From positions 287,240-351,239 of the forward strand of contig NZ_SPQL01000004.1 in assembly GCF_004570385.1 (NCBI RefSeq): a stretch of 64,000 nucleotides of DNA, written 5' to 3'. A program made the translations under genes and the position numbers. The notes under the pieces were generated by a model that ran no database searches, had not been told where the DNA came from, and saw nothing but the letters and a program-made list of their open reading frames with translations. The stretch comes from Blastococcus sp. CT_GayMR19. Its GTDB lineage: Bacteria; Actinomycetota; Actinomycetes; Mycobacteriales; Geodermatophilaceae. Shown piece after piece: positions 16,476 through 27,228 of this stretch; the stretch's first letter is position 1, and every line of letters begins with the position of its first letter.

Positions 16476-18952
16476 CCCTCGTAACTCCCGGCCCGGCGCC
16501 GGCGGTGCCGCCCGGTACGCCCGGTCCGCACACGCCTCCGGACGCCGTCCACTGCACGATCGACGGGTTCGAGGTCGCCGTTCCGAAGGGCACGCTGATC
16601 ATCCGGGCCGCCGAGCAGATCGGCGTCCAGATCCCGCGGTTCTGCGACCACCCGCTGCTCGAGCCCGTCGGCGCCTGCCGGCAGTGCCTGGTCGAGGTCG
16701 GGGGCCAGCGCAAGCCGGTCGCCTCCTGCACCATGCCGGTCACCGACGGCATGGTCGTGCAGACGCAGCTCACGAGCCCGCAGGCCGACAAGGCCCAGCA
16801 GGGCACCATGGAGCTGCTGCTCATCAACCACCCGCTCGACTGCCCGGTCTGCGACAAGGGTGGCGAGTGCCCGCTGCAGAACCAGGCGATGAGCAACGGC
16901 CGCACCGAGAGCCGGTTCGTCGACGTCAAGCGCACCTACCCGAAGCCGCTGCCGATCTCCTCCCAGGTCCTGCTGGACCGCGAGCGCTGCGTGCTCTGCG
17001 CCCGTTGCACCCGCTTCTCCCAGCAGGTCGCCGGCGACCCGTTCATCGAGCTGTTCGAGCGCGGCGCCCTGGAGCAGGTCGCGATCTACGAGGACGAGCC
17101 GTTCGAGTCCTACTTCTCGGGCAACACCACCCAGATCTGCCCGGTCGGCGCCCTGACCAGCGCCCAGTACCGCTTCCGCGCCCGCCCGTTCGACCTGCGC
17201 AGCGAGCCCAGCGTCTGCGAGCACTGCGCGTCCGGCTGCGCCCAGCGCACCGACTACCGCCGCGGCAAGGTCACCCGTCGGCTCGCCGGCGAGGACCCCG
17301 CGGTCAACGAGGAGTGGAACTGCGACAAGGGTCGCTACGCGTTCCGCTACGTCACCGCGAACGCCCGGCTCACCACGCCGCTGGTCCGGCGGGACGGCGA
17401 GCTGCAGCCCGCGTCCTGGCCCGAGGCCTGGGCCGTCGCCGCGGCCGGCCTGCTCGCCGCGCGTGACGACGGCGGGGTCGGCGTCCTGCCCGGTGGCCGG
17501 CTGACCGTCGAGGACGCCTACGCCTACGCCAAGTTCGCGCGGGTGGCGCTGGGCACCAACGACGTCGACGCGCGGGCCCGCGCGCACTCGGGCGAGGAGG
17601 CGGCGTTCCTCGCCGCCACGGTCGCCGGCACGAGCCCTGCCACCGGCGCGGTGACCTATGACGACCTCTCGAACGCCTCCGCCGTCCTCCTGGCCGGCTT
17701 CGAGCCCGAGGAGGAGTCGCCGATCGTCTTCCTCCGGCTGCGCCGCGCGGTGCGCACGAAGGGACTGCCGGTCTTCGACCTCGCGCCGTTCCTCACGCGC
17801 GCCGGGGAGAAGCTGCAGGCCACCGTGCTGGCCACCCTGCCCGGTGCGGAGGCGCAGTCCCTGCGCGCGCTCGCGGACGGCAGCTGGGGCGGACCGGCCG
17901 TGGCGGCCCTGCGCCTGCCCGGCGCCGTGGTGCTCGCCGGCGAGCGGCTGGCCGAGGTGCCCGGCGCGTTCTCCGCCCTCCTGGCGCTCGCACGCGCGAC
18001 CGGTGCCCGGGTGGCCTGGGTGCCGCGGCGGGCCGGGGAGCGCGGCGCCGTCGAGGCGGGCGCGCTGCCCAACCTGCTGCCCGGCGGCCGTGGTGTCGCC
18101 GACGCCACCGCCCGCGCCGACGTGGCCGCCCTGTGGAACCTGGACCCGACGGCCCTGCCCTCGGCCCCCGGCCGCGACACCACCGGCATCCTCACCGCCG
18201 TGCGCGACGGGCGGCTGTCCGGCCTCCTCGTGGGTGGCGTCGACCCCGCGGACCTGCCCGACCCGTCCCTCGCCGAGGCGGCGCTGGCCTCGGCCGGCTT
18301 CGTGGTGAGCCTCGAGATGTTCCCGAGCGCGGTCACCGAGTGGGCCGACGTCGTCCTCCCGGTCGCCGCGGCCGCGGAGAAGGCCGGCAGCTACCTCGAC
18401 TGGGAGGGCCGGGTGCGGTCCTTCGACGCCACGCTGCACGGCACCGGGCAGCTGCCCGACGGCCGGGTGCTCCAGGGCCTCGCCGACGAGATGGACGTCG
18501 ACCTGCGCCTGCCGGCCCCCGAGGCCGCGCGGGCCGAGCTCGCCGCGCTCGGGGTGGTCCGCCGTCCCGGCGAGGGCGTCGGGCTGGACGTGGCGCCCGA
18601 GCCCGCGCCGTCCCTCCGCGACGACGAGGCCCTGCTCGCGACCTGGCGGCAGCTGCTCGACTCCGGCACGCTCCAGCGCGACGAGCCCGAGCTCGCCGGC
18701 ACCGCGCGGCCGCCGGTGGCCCGCCTCGGCGTCGAGGCGGCCGCCCGCCTCGGCCTCGTCGACGGCGACCGGCTGACCGTGAGCGGTGAGATCGGGTCGG
18801 TCACCCTGCCGGTGCGGATCACCCCCATGCCCGACCGGGTGGTCTGGCTGCCGATGAGGTCACCGGGCAGCGAGGTCCGCACCCACCTGGGCACCGGCCC
18901 GGGCGGCGTCGTGCGGCTCTCGGCCGCGACCCCGACCGGAGGTGCCGCGTGA
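16472..18952 (+). CDS. nuoG: NADH-quinone oxidoreductase subunit G
   Basis: 826 aa, the large iron-sulfur subunit. N-terminal [2Fe-2S] ligands C58, C69, C72, C86; then [24 protein letters not shown] and the [10 protein letters not shown] segment for the [4Fe-4S] chain. The extra N7-type motif ([10 protein letters not shown] and later [10 protein letters not shown]) is present, as in some bacteria. The C-terminal half is a molybdopterin-oxidoreductase-like fold without expected catalytic function. GTG start overlaps nuoF by GTGA. Confidence 0.95.
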   Translation: MTLVTPGPAPAVPPGTPGPHTPPDAVHCTIDGFEVAVPKGTLIIRAAEQIGVQIPRFCDHPLLEPVGACRQCLVEVGGQRKPVASCTMPVTDGMVVQTQLTSPQADKAQQGTMELLLINHPLDCPVCDKGGECPLQNQAMSNGRTESRFVDVKRTYPKPLPISSQVLLDRERCVLCARCTRFSQQVAGDPFIELFERGALEQVAIYEDEPFESYFSGNTTQICPVGALTSAQYRFRARPFDLRSEPSVCEHCASGCAQRTDYRRGKVTRRLAGEDPAVNEEWNCDKGRYAFRYVTANARLTTPLVRRDGELQPASWPEAWAVAAAGLLAARDDGGVGVLPGGRLTVEDAYAYAKFARVALGTNDVDARARAHSGEEAAFLAATVAGTSPATGAVTYDDLSNASAVLLAGFEPEEESPIVFLRLRRAVRTKGLPVFDLAPFLTRAGEKLQATVLATLPGAEAQSLRALADGSWGGPAVAALRLPGAVVLAGERLAEVPGAFSALLALARATGARVAWVPRRAGERGAVEAGALPNLLPGGRGVADATARADVAALWNLDPTALPSAPGRDTTGILTAVRDGRLSGLLVGGVDPADLPDPSLAEAALASAGFVVSLEMFPSAVTEWADVVLPVAAAAEKAGSYLDWEGRVRSFDATLHGTGQLPDGRVLQGLADEMDVDLRLPAPEAARAELAALGVVRRPGEGVGLDVAPEPAPSLRDDEALLATWRQLLDSGTLQRDEPELAGTARPPVARLGVEAAARLGLVDGDRLTVSGEIGSVTLPVRITPMPDRVVWLPMRSPGSEVRTHLGTGPGGVVRLSAATPTGGAA

Positions 18953-20421
18953 CCGTCCTCGCGACCGCGAACCAGCCGACGCTGGAGGACTTCGGGCACG
19001 ACGTCTGGTGGATCGTGCTCATCAAGGTCGTCGGGATCTTCGCCGTCCTGGTGCTGCTGACGCTGTTCGCCATCGTGTTCGAGCGCAAGGTCGTCGCCCG
19101 CATGCAGCAGCGGATCGGCCCCAACCGGGTCGGGCCGCGCGGCTACCTGCAGAGCCTGGCCGACGGGCTCAAGCTGGCGTTCAAGGAAGACATCATGCCG
19201 GCGCTGGCCGACAAGCCGGTGTACTTCCTGGCCCCGGTGATCGCCTGCATCCCGGCGTTCGTCGCCTTCTCGGTGATCCCGCTCGGGCCGACGGTCAGCA
19301 TCTTCGGCGAGCGCACGCCGCTGCAGCTCACCGATGCCCCCATCGGCGTCCTGGTGATCCTCGCCTGCTCGGCGATGGGCGTGTACGGCATCGTGCTGGC
19401 CGGCTGGGCCTCGGGCTCGACGTACCCGCTGCTCGGCGGCCTGCGCAGCGCCGCGCAGATGGTCAGCTACGAGATCGCGATGGGCCTGTCGATCGTCGCG
19501 GTCTTCCTCTACTCGGGCTCGATGTCGACGTCGGAGATCGTGGCGGCGCAGGCCGACGGCAACCAGCTGTCCTTCTTCGGCTGGGAGTTCACCGGCCCGA
19601 GCTGGTTCGCGGTGCTGCTGCCGGTCTCCTTCGTCATCTACGTGATCGCCGTGGTCGGCGAGACCAACCGCGCGCCCTTCGACCTCGCCGAGGCCGAGAG
19701 CGAGCTCGTCGGCGGGTTCCACACGGAGTACTCGTCGCTGAAGTTCGCGCTCTTCTTCCTGGCCGAGTACATCAACATGGTCACCGTCTCGGCGCTGGCC
19801 GCGACGCTCTTCCTCGGCGGCTGGCGCGCGCCGTGGCCGATCTCCATCTGGGACGGCGCGAACACCGGCTGGTGGCCGCTGCTGTGGTTCTTCCTCAAGG
19901 TGGTCGTCGCGCTCTTCATCTTCATCTGGCTCCGCGGCACCCTGCCCCGGCTGCGCTACGACCAGTTCATGCACTTCGGCTGGAAGGTGCTCGTCCCCGT
20001 CGCGCTGGTCTGGATCCTCGTCGTCGCGACGATGCGCACCGTGGCCCGGGAGGCCGAGCTCTCCACCGGTGAGGTGGCGCTCTACGTCGGCCTCCCGATC
20101 GCCGTGCTGGTGCTGCTCGGGTTGTTCCTCGCCGGCCGCGTCGCCCAGCGCGACACCCGGCTGGCCGCAGCCGAGGCCGCCGCCGGGTCCAACCACCCCA
20201 CCCAGCCGGAGGTCGAGGTCCTGCCCGCCGCAGGTCCCCGTCACCGGCCCACCACCGGCCCGAGCCGGGCCGAGGGCGGGTTCCCCATCCCGCCGATGGA
20301 CCTGAAGGTGCCGCCGTCCCCACGGCTGCGCGGGCGGGAACCGGTGGCTCCCTCCGGTGGCGTCGTCGGCACCGGCCGGCGCGGGTCCACCAGCACCCTC
20401 CAGGAGGACGGCGATGTCTGA
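18949..20421 (+). CDS. nuoH: NADH-quinone oxidoreductase subunit H
   Basis: 490 aa, membrane subunit linking the quinone cavity to the proton channels. Hallmarks: [23 protein letters not shown], the loop [23 protein letters not shown] with conserved acidic residues, and [17 protein letters not shown]. The last ~80 residues, after the final helix ([20 protein letters not shown]), are a Pro/Gly-rich soluble tail not found in short homologues. It overlaps nuoI by 8 bp. Confidence 0.95.
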   Translation: MTVLATANQPTLEDFGHDVWWIVLIKVVGIFAVLVLLTLFAIVFERKVVARMQQRIGPNRVGPRGYLQSLADGLKLAFKEDIMPALADKPVYFLAPVIACIPAFVAFSVIPLGPTVSIFGERTPLQLTDAPIGVLVILACSAMGVYGIVLAGWASGSTYPLLGGLRSAAQMVSYEIAMGLSIVAVFLYSGSMSTSEIVAAQADGNQLSFFGWEFTGPSWFAVLLPVSFVIYVIAVVGETNRAPFDLAEAESELVGGFHTEYSSLKFALFFLAEYINMVTVSALAATLFLGGWRAPWPISIWDGANTGWWPLLWFFLKVVVALFIFIWLRGTLPRLRYDQFMHFGWKVLVPVALVWILVVATMRTVAREAELSTGEVALYVGLPIAVLVLLGLFLAGRVAQRDTRLAAAEAAAGSNHPTQPEVEVLPAAGPRHRPTTGPSRAEGGFPIPPMDLKVPPSPRLRGREPVAPSGGVVGTGRRGSTSTLQEDGDV

Positions 20422-21034
20422 GAACACCCCCGCGCGCCGTTCGGGCGGAGAGGTCGAGCGGTCCCCGGGACGCGGCTCGCGGCCGGCCGTGCGGGACAGC
20501 CTGATGCCGACCGCGACGCAGGGCTTCGGCGTCACCTTCGCGCAGATCTTCCGCAAGGTGACCACGGAGCAGTACCCGTTCGAACCCAAGGTGACCAAGC
20601 CGCGCTACCACGGCCGGCACGTGCTCAACCGGCATCCCGACGGGCTGGAGAAGTGCGTCGGCTGCGAGCTGTGCGCCTGGGCCTGCCCGGCCGACGCCAT
20701 CTACGTGGAGGGCGGGGACAACACCGAGGACGCCCGGTACTCGCCCGGTGAGCGGTACGGCGCGGTCTACCAGATCAACTACCTGCGCTGCATCTTCTGC
20801 GGGCTGTGCATCGAGGCCTGCCCGACCCGCTCGCTGACGATGAGCAACGACTTCGAGCTCGCCGACGACAACCGCCGCGACCTGATCTACACCAAGGAGC
20901 AGCTCATGGCTCCGCTGCTGCCGGGCATGGAGGCCCCGCCGCACCCCATGCGGCTGGGGGACGACGAGAAGGACTACTACCTGCGGGTGCCGGGCTCCTC
21001 GCCGGCCGAGCCGGTCACGGGGGAGCGGGTATGA
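20414..21034 (+). CDS. nuoI: NADH-quinone oxidoreductase subunit I
   Basis: 206 aa, ferredoxin-like subunit with clusters N6a and N6b: [16 protein letters not shown] and [16 protein letters not shown]. The start is ATG 20414, preceded by AGGAGG (20402-20407); a longer in-frame extension lacks an RBS and lies inside nuoH. The stop overlaps the nuoJ ATG. Confidence 0.95.
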   Translation: MSENTPARRSGGEVERSPGRGSRPAVRDSLMPTATQGFGVTFAQIFRKVTTEQYPFEPKVTKPRYHGRHVLNRHPDGLEKCVGCELCAWACPADAIYVEGGDNTEDARYSPGERYGAVYQINYLRCIFCGLCIEACPTRSLTMSNDFELADDNRRDLIYTKEQLMAPLLPGMEAPPHPMRLGDDEKDYYLRVPGSSPAEPVTGERV

Positions 21035-21867
21035 GCCTGGTCGCCGCCGCGGCGGACACCACCGTGCAGCTCAGCGGCGGGGAGACCGTCGTCTTCTGGG
21101 TGCTCGGGCCGCTCGCGCTCGCCGGTGCCCTCGGCATGGTCTTCAGCCGCAACGCGGTGCACTCCGCGCTGTGGCTGGTCACCACGATGCTGTGCCTCGG
21201 CGTCTTCTACGTCGTCCAGGAGGCGCCGTTCCTCGGCGCGGTGCAGATCATCGTCTACACCGGCGCGATCATGATCCTCTTCCTCTTCGTGCTGATGCTG
21301 GTCGGCCGCGACTCGTCGGACTCGGTGGTCGAGACGCTGCGGGGGCAGCGGATCGCCGCCACCGTCCTCGGCGTCGGCTTCGCCGCGCTGGTGGGCGCCG
21401 GCATCGCCCGGGCCACCCAGGACCTCCCGGTGATCGGTCTGGCCGGGGCGCAGGCCGAGGGCAACATCCCGGCCGTCTCCGAGCTCCTGTTCACCAAGTA
21501 CCTGCTCGCCTTCGAGGTGACCAGCGCGCTGCTGATCACCGCCGCCGTCGGCGCCATGATCCTGGCCCACATCGAGCGCGAGCCCGGCACCCGGCGCACC
21601 CAGAAGGAGCTGTCGCGGGCCCGCTTCCTCACCGACCGGCCGCAGACCCATCCCGGGCCGGGCGTCTTCGCGCGGGCCAACTCGGTGGCCGCCCCTGCCC
21701 TGCGTCCCGACGGGTCGCTCGCCGAGTCCAGCTTCGCCACCGGCACCGAGGTCCAGCTGCCCGACCAGATGCCGCGCCCCACCGGCCGTGAGCAACTCGG
21801 CTCCCCGGACGCGGCGCTGGGCACGACCGACGGCACGCCCAGCGGCATCCCGGGAAGGCAGTCATGA
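21031..21867 (+). CDS. nuoJ: NADH-quinone oxidoreductase subunit J
   Basis: 278 aa. Five hydrophobic segments, with [20 protein letters not shown] and [20 protein letters not shown] as the typical NuoJ core including the pi-bulge helix. The last ~80 residues are a hydrophilic extension. ATG 21031 overlaps the nuoI stop; the 3' end overlaps nuoK. Confidence 0.94.
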   Translation: MSLVAAAADTTVQLSGGETVVFWVLGPLALAGALGMVFSRNAVHSALWLVTTMLCLGVFYVVQEAPFLGAVQIIVYTGAIMILFLFVLMLVGRDSSDSVVETLRGQRIAATVLGVGFAALVGAGIARATQDLPVIGLAGAQAEGNIPAVSELLFTKYLLAFEVTSALLITAAVGAMILAHIEREPGTRRTQKELSRARFLTDRPQTHPGPGVFARANSVAAPALRPDGSLAESSFATGTEVQLPDQMPRPTGREQLGSPDAALGTTDGTPSGIPGRQS

Positions 21868-22163
21868 CACTGACGTACTACCTGGTGCTGGCCGCGATCC
21901 TGTTCACCATCGGCGCGGTCGGCGTGCTCGTCCGCCGCAACGCCATCGTCGTGTTCATGTGCGTCGAGCTGATGCTCAACTCGGTGAACCTGACCCTGGT
22001 GACCTTCGCCCGGGCCACCGGCACCATCGACGGCCAGATCATGGCGTTCTTCGTCATGGTCGTCGCGGCGGCCGAGGTCGTCGTGGGCCTCGCCATCATC
22101 ATGTCCATCTACCGGACCCGCCGGTCCGCGTCGATCGACGACGCCAACCTGCTCAAGTACTGA
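21864..22163 (+). CDS. nuoK: NADH-quinone oxidoreductase subunit K
   Basis: 99 aa, three transmembrane helices, an Mrp-like proton channel subunit. The two buried glutamates are visible in [12 protein letters not shown] and [15 protein letters not shown]. Usual length. Overlaps nuoJ by ATGA. Confidence 0.95.
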   Translation: MTLTYYLVLAAILFTIGAVGVLVRRNAIVVFMCVELMLNSVNLTLVTFARATGTIDGQIMAFFVMVVAAAEVVVGLAIIMSIYRTRRSASIDDANLLKY

Positions 22164-22173
22164 CGGGGACTAC

Positions 22174-24081
22174 GTGTCTGAGACTCTTCCCGCCGAGGGG
22201 CTGCTCGGCTGGTCCTGGCTGCTGATCGCGCTGCCGCTCGCCGGCGCCGCGGTGCTGCTGCTGGGCGGCCGGCGCACCGACCGGTGGGGCCACCTGCTGG
22301 GCACCGCGACCGTGGTCGCCTCGTTCGTGGTCGGCCTGCTGTGCACCTTCCAGCTGGCCGGTCTGGACGAGAAGTCGGTGTCGGTCGACCTGTTCACCTT
22401 CATCTCCTCCGGCGACCTCGACATCCGGGCCGGGCTGCTCTACGACCCGCTGTCGGCCGCGTTCGTCCTGCTGATCACCGGCGTGGGCTCGCTGATCCAC
22501 ATCTACTCGATCGGCTACATGGCGCACGACGACGGCCGCCGCCGGTTCTTCGCCTACCTGAACCTGTTCGTCGCGGCGATGCTGCTGCTGGTCCTCGGCA
22601 ACAGCTTCGTGGCGCTCTACGTGGGCTGGGAGGGCGTCGGTCTCGCGTCGTACCTGCTGATCGCGTTCTGGTACACCCGCCCGGCGGCCGCCACGGCGGC
22701 CAAGAAGGCGTTCATCATGAACCGGGTCGGCGACGTCGGCCTGGCCCTCGCGATCTTCCTGATGTTCGCCCAGCTCGGGACGACGGACTACGCCGGCGTC
22801 TTCGGCGAGATCGGCACCGTGGCCGGCGGCACGGTCACCGCGATCGGGCTGCTGCTCCTGCTCGGCGCGTGCGGCAAGTCCGGTCAGTTCCCGCTGCAGG
22901 CGTGGCTGCCGGACGCCATGGAGGGCCCCACCCCCGTCTCCGCGCTCATCCACGCCGCGACCATGGTCACCGCCGGCGTCTACCTCATCGCCCGTTGCTC
23001 GCCGATCTACGACGAGACGCCGACCGCGCGCACCGTCGTCCTGGCGGTCGGCGCGCTGACCCTGCTGATCGGGGCGATCGCCGGCTGCGCGTACGACGAC
23101 ATCAAGAAGGTGCTGGCGTACTCGACGGTCAGCCAGATCGGCTACATGTTCCTCGCCGTGGGTCTCGGCCCGGCCGGGTACGTGGCGGGCCTGGCGCACC
23201 TGTACGCGCACGGCTTCTTCAAGGCCGGCCTGTTCCTGGGCGCCGGGTCGGTCATGCACGCCATGAACGACCAGGTGGACATGCGCCGGTACGGCGGGCT
23301 CTGGAAGAAGATGCCGATCACGTTCGCGACGTTCGGCCTCGGCTACCTCGCGCTGATCGGGATCTGGCCGTTGGCCGGTGCCTTCACCAAGGACGCCATC
23401 ATCGAGGCGGCGCTGGACCGCCACGACACGTTCGGCTACCTGCTCGCCGGCATCGCGGTGCTGGGCGCCGGGCTGACCGCGTTCTACATGACCCGGCTGA
23501 TGCTGATGACCTTCTTCGGCCGGCCGCGGTGGGAGGACGGCGTCCACCCGCACGAGTCGCCCGTGGTGATGACGCTGCCGATGATCGTGCTGGCCGTCGG
23601 CTCGGTGGCGTCCGGCTTCCTGCTCGTCTCGGCGTTCCCGCTGTCGGACTGGATGGCACCGGTGTTCGGGGAGCCGGAGGAGGCCGCGCACGTGATCGCC
23701 CCGGCCACCGTCCTGCTGATCGTGACGGTGGTGTCGCTGCTGGGCATCGCGCTCGCCTGGCTGTTCGTCGGCCGCCGCGAGATCCCGGTGACGGCGCCCG
23801 TGCGGGTCTCCCCGGTCACGCGGGCCGCGCGCAACGCGCTGTACGCCGACACGGTCAACGAATCCCTGTTCATGCGCCCCGGCCAGTGGCTGACGCGCGC
23901 GCTGGTGTTCGTCGACAACCGCGGGGTGGACGGCGCGGTCAACGGGCTGGCGGCGACCCTCGGCGGTTCGTCGTCGCGGCTGGGCCGGGCCCAGACCGGC
24001 TTCGTCCGGTCCTACGCACTCGGGATGCTCGGCGGCGCCGTGCTGGTCGCCGGCGCCCTGCTGGCGGTGACGGCCGGATGA
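22174..24081 (+). CDS. nuoL: NADH-quinone oxidoreductase subunit L
   Basis: 635 aa, distal antiporter-like proton pump. Conserved YVGWEGVGLASYLLI (key Glu), GKSGQFPLQAWLPDAMEGPTPVSALIHAATMVTAGVYL split over the TM7-TM8 region, and the C-terminal lateral-helix region. GTG 22174 lies 10 bp after nuoK. Confidence 0.95.
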   Translation: MSETLPAEGLLGWSWLLIALPLAGAAVLLLGGRRTDRWGHLLGTATVVASFVVGLLCTFQLAGLDEKSVSVDLFTFISSGDLDIRAGLLYDPLSAAFVLLITGVGSLIHIYSIGYMAHDDGRRRFFAYLNLFVAAMLLLVLGNSFVALYVGWEGVGLASYLLIAFWYTRPAAATAAKKAFIMNRVGDVGLALAIFLMFAQLGTTDYAGVFGEIGTVAGGTVTAIGLLLLLGACGKSGQFPLQAWLPDAMEGPTPVSALIHAATMVTAGVYLIARCSPIYDETPTARTVVLAVGALTLLIGAIAGCAYDDIKKVLAYSTVSQIGYMFLAVGLGPAGYVAGLAHLYAHGFFKAGLFLGAGSVMHAMNDQVDMRRYGGLWKKMPITFATFGLGYLALIGIWPLAGAFTKDAIIEAALDRHDTFGYLLAGIAVLGAGLTAFYMTRLMLMTFFGRPRWEDGVHPHESPVVMTLPMIVLAVGSVASGFLLVSAFPLSDWMAPVFGEPEEAAHVIAPATVLLIVTVVSLLGIALAWLFVGRREIPVTAPVRVSPVTRAARNALYADTVNESLFMRPGQWLTRALVFVDNRGVDGAVNGLAATLGGSSSRLGRAQTGFVRSYALGMLGGAVLVAGALLAVTAG

Positions 24082-24118
24082 GCACTTCCAACCTGTCGGG
24101 TCGAAAGGCGTGCTCCCT

Positions 24119-25690
24119 GTGACGGACTTCCCGTTCCTGCTGCTGATGATCGCGGTGCCCGCGATCGGCGCGGCCGTCGTCGCGGCGCTGCCGAAGGGCC
24201 GCGACCTCCTGGCGAAGCAGGTGTCCCTGGGGATCAGCCTGGTGGTGCTCCTGCTGGCGGTGCTGGCGACGGCGGCCTTCGACGTCGGCGGCGACCGGTT
24301 CCAGCTCGGCATGGCCGTGCCCTGGATCCCCGACTTCGGCGTGCAGTTCGCGCTCGGGGTGGACGGCATCGCCCTGGTGATGCTGCTGCTGATCGGCGTG
24401 CTCGTGCCGGTGGTCGTCGGCGCCTCGTGGCGTGACGAGCTGCCCGGCGGGCGGTCGATGACGGCGTACTTCGCCTGGCTGCTGCTGCTCGAGGCGTTCA
24501 TGGTGGGTGTCTTCGCCGCCACCGACGTCTTCCTCTTCTACGTCTTCTTCGAGGCGATGCTCGTCCCGATGTACTTCATCATCGGGAGCTTCGGCGGCCC
24601 GCGCCGGCAGTACGCCGCGGTGAAGTTCTTCCTCTACAGCCTGGTCGGCGGGCTAATCATGCTGGCCGCCGTCATCGGGCTGTACGTGGTGAGCAACAGC
24701 CAGCTCGGCGAGGGCACGTTCGCCTTCGACGCGCTGCGCGGGCTGGAGATCGACCCGGGCGTGCAGAAGCTGCTGTTCCTCGGCTTCTTCATCGCCTTCG
24801 CGATCAAGGCCCCGCTGGTGCCGTTCCACACCTGGCTGCCGGACTCCGGCTCCGAGGCGCCGATCGGCGGGGCGGTGCTGCTGGTCGGCGTCCTCGACAA
24901 GGTCGGCACCTTCGGCTTCCTGCGGTACTGCCTGCCGCTGTTCCCCGACGCCTCGCGGTACTTCGCGCCGTTCGTGCTCGTGCTCGCGGTGGCCGGCATC
25001 CTCTACGCCGCGCTGCTGGCGATGGGCCAGAGCGACATGAAGCGGCTGGTCGCCTACACGTCGATCTCGCACTTCGGGTTCATCGCGCTGGGCATCTTCG
25101 CGTTCACGACCGAGGCGGGCACCGGTGCGGTGCTCTACATGGTCAACCACGGCATCGCGACGGGCCTGCTGTTCCTCGTCGTCGGCATGCTGATCGCCCG
25201 CGGCGGTTCCCGGCAGATCGGCGACTACGGCGGCGTCGCGGCCAAGGCGCCGCTGCTGGCCGGCGCGTTCCTGCTCGCCGGTCTGGCCTCCCTGGCGCTC
25301 CCCGGGACCAACAGCTTCGTCAGCGAGTTCCTCGTGCTGATCGGCTCGTTCCCGACCCGTCCGGTCTTCACGATCCTGGCCACCGCCGGGATCATCCTGG
25401 CCGCCCTCTACATCCTGCTGATGTACCAGCGCACCATGCACGGCCCGGCCCGCGGGGTGCTGCTCGCCGACGACGTCGAGCCGCCCGCTCCGGCCGGGCA
25501 CGGCGCGACGGCCACCCTCACCGCGCCGAAGCGGTCGCTGCGGGTGCTCGACCTCGACCGGCGTGAGCTGGCGATCGTCGCCCCGCTGGTCGCGCTGATC
25601 ATCGTGCTGGGCGTGTATCCCCAGCCGTTGCTGAACCTGATCGAACCGGCCGTCGCGGCCACCATGAGCGACCTCGGAGGGTCCGACTGA
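24119..25690 (+). CDS. nuoM: NADH-quinone oxidoreductase subunit M
   Basis: 523 aa, antiporter-like proton pump. Typical stretches are YVFFEAMLVPMYFIIGSFGG (key Glu), KAPLVPFHTWLPDSGSEAPI and GTNSFVSEFLVLIGSF. GTG 24119 is preferred over GTG 24110 because GAAAGG (24103-24108) then sits at a workable 10 nt, whereas it nearly touches 24110. A 37-bp gap follows nuoL; the stop overlaps nuoN as TGATG. Confidence 0.94.
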   Translation: MTDFPFLLLMIAVPAIGAAVVAALPKGRDLLAKQVSLGISLVVLLLAVLATAAFDVGGDRFQLGMAVPWIPDFGVQFALGVDGIALVMLLLIGVLVPVVVGASWRDELPGGRSMTAYFAWLLLLEAFMVGVFAATDVFLFYVFFEAMLVPMYFIIGSFGGPRRQYAAVKFFLYSLVGGLIMLAAVIGLYVVSNSQLGEGTFAFDALRGLEIDPGVQKLLFLGFFIAFAIKAPLVPFHTWLPDSGSEAPIGGAVLLVGVLDKVGTFGFLRYCLPLFPDASRYFAPFVLVLAVAGILYAALLAMGQSDMKRLVAYTSISHFGFIALGIFAFTTEAGTGAVLYMVNHGIATGLLFLVVGMLIARGGSRQIGDYGGVAAKAPLLAGAFLLAGLASLALPGTNSFVSEFLVLIGSFPTRPVFTILATAGIILAALYILLMYQRTMHGPARGVLLADDVEPPAPAGHGATATLTAPKRSLRVLDLDRRELAIVAPLVALIIVLGVYPQPLLNLIEPAVAATMSDLGGSD

Positions 25691-27228
25691 TGATCGAGGC
25701 CCCTGACCTCTCCCTCGCCGCCCTCGCCCCGCTGCTCTTCGTCTTCGGCGCCGCCTGTGTCGGCGTGCTGATCGAGGCGTTCTGGCCGCGGGACAGCCGG
25801 CACCCCGTGCAGGTCGCCGTCGCCCTCGTCGGCACCCTGGGCGGACTGGTCTGCACCCTGCTCCTGGCCGGCCGCGGCGAGGTCACCGCGGCCGGCGCGC
25901 TCGCCGTCGACGGCGCCGCGCTGTTCCTCCAGGCGACGATCGCCGGGCTCGGCGCGCTCGCGCTGCTGCTCTTCGCCGAGCGCGCACTCGACCCGGCCCG
26001 GTCGGCCTTCGTGACCTCCGCGGCCGTCCCGGCGGGCAGCCCGCGGGACCGCGAGCTCGCCACCTCCGAGCGGGTGCAGACCGAGGTCTACCCGCTGGCG
26101 ACCTTCGCCATCGGCGGCATGATGCTCTTCGTCGCGTCGAACGACCTGCTGATCATGTTCGTCGCCCTCGAGGTGCTCAGCCTGCCCCTGTACCTGATCA
26201 GCGGACTGGCCCGCCGGCGCCGGCTGCTCTCGCAGGAGGCGGCGGTCAAGTACTTCCTGCTCGGGGCGTTCGCCTCGGCGTTCTTCCTCTACGGGCTGGC
26301 CCTGGTCTACGGGGCCACCGGCAGCGTCCGGCTGCGCGACATCCGCGAGGCCAACCTCGCGGAGGGGACCGACCTCCTCCTCGTGCTCGGCCTCGCTCTG
26401 CTCGTCGTCGGCCTGCTGTTCAAGGCCAGCGTGGCGCCGTTCCACACCTGGACGCCGGACGTGTACCAGGGAGCGCCCACCCCGGTGACCGCGTTCATGG
26501 CGGCCTGCACGAAGGTCGCCGCGTTCGGGGCCATCCTGCGGCTGCTCTACGTCGCCTTCGGCACCGCCGAGTGGACCTGGCGGCCGCTGATCTACGGGGT
26601 CGCCATCGTCTCCATGGTCGTCGGCGCCGTCCTGGGGCTCACCCAGACCGACCTCAAGCGGATGCTCGCCTACTCCTCGATCGCGCACGCCGGGTTCCTC
26701 CTCACCGGCGTTCTCGGTCTGGGCGCCGGCGGCGAGGGGTCGGGCCTGGCGGCCACGATGTTCTACCTGCTGGCCTACGGGATCACCACGATCGGTGTCT
26801 TCGCCGTCCTCACGCTGGTCCGCGACGGCGACGGCGAGGCGTCGCACCTGTCGCAGTGGGCGGGCCTGGCGGCGCGTTCCCCGTTGACGGCCGCGGTGAT
26901 GGGCCTCTTCCTGCTCGCGCTGGCCGGCATCCCCCTCACCGCCGGCTTCACCGGGAAGTTCGCCGTCTTCCGGGCGGCCATCGAGCAGGGGGCCTGGCCG
27001 CTGGTGCTGGTGGCCCTGCTGGCCAGCGCGGTGGCGGCGTTCTTCTACCTGCGGGTCATCGTGCTGATGTACTTCTCGCCGCCCGCGGCGGACGGTCCCA
27101 CCGTCGGCGTGCCCGGGCTGCCGACGACGATCGTCCTCGCGGTCACGGCCACGGCCACCCTCGCGCTCGGCGTCCTGCCCGGGTCGGTGCTCGACCTCGC
27201 CGAGCGGGCGGCTAAGTTCGTCGGTTGA
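25690..27228 (+). CDS. nuoN: NADH-quinone oxidoreductase subunit N
   Basis: 512 aa, antiporter-like proton pump and last nuo gene. Typical motifs: FVALEVLSLPLYLISGLARR (key Glu), KASVAPFHTWTPDVYQGAPT and LAYSSIAHAGFLLTG. Its stop overlaps the start of the polyprenyl synthase gene, so quinone side-chain synthesis is translated in line with the quinone reductase. Confidence 0.95.
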   Translation: MIEAPDLSLAALAPLLFVFGAACVGVLIEAFWPRDSRHPVQVAVALVGTLGGLVCTLLLAGRGEVTAAGALAVDGAALFLQATIAGLGALALLLFAERALDPARSAFVTSAAVPAGSPRDRELATSERVQTEVYPLATFAIGGMMLFVASNDLLIMFVALEVLSLPLYLISGLARRRRLLSQEAAVKYFLLGAFASAFFLYGLALVYGATGSVRLRDIREANLAEGTDLLLVLGLALLVVGLLFKASVAPFHTWTPDVYQGAPTPVTAFMAACTKVAAFGAILRLLYVAFGTAEWTWRPLIYGVAIVSMVVGAVLGLTQTDLKRMLAYSSIAHAGFLLTGVLGLGAGGEGSGLAATMFYLLAYGITTIGVFAVLTLVRDGDGEASHLSQWAGLAARSPLTAAVMGLFLLALAGIPLTAGFTGKFAVFRAAIEQGAWPLVLVALLASAVAAFFYLRVIVLMYFSPPAADGPTVGVPGLPTTIVLAVTATATLALGVLPGSVLDLAERAAKFVG

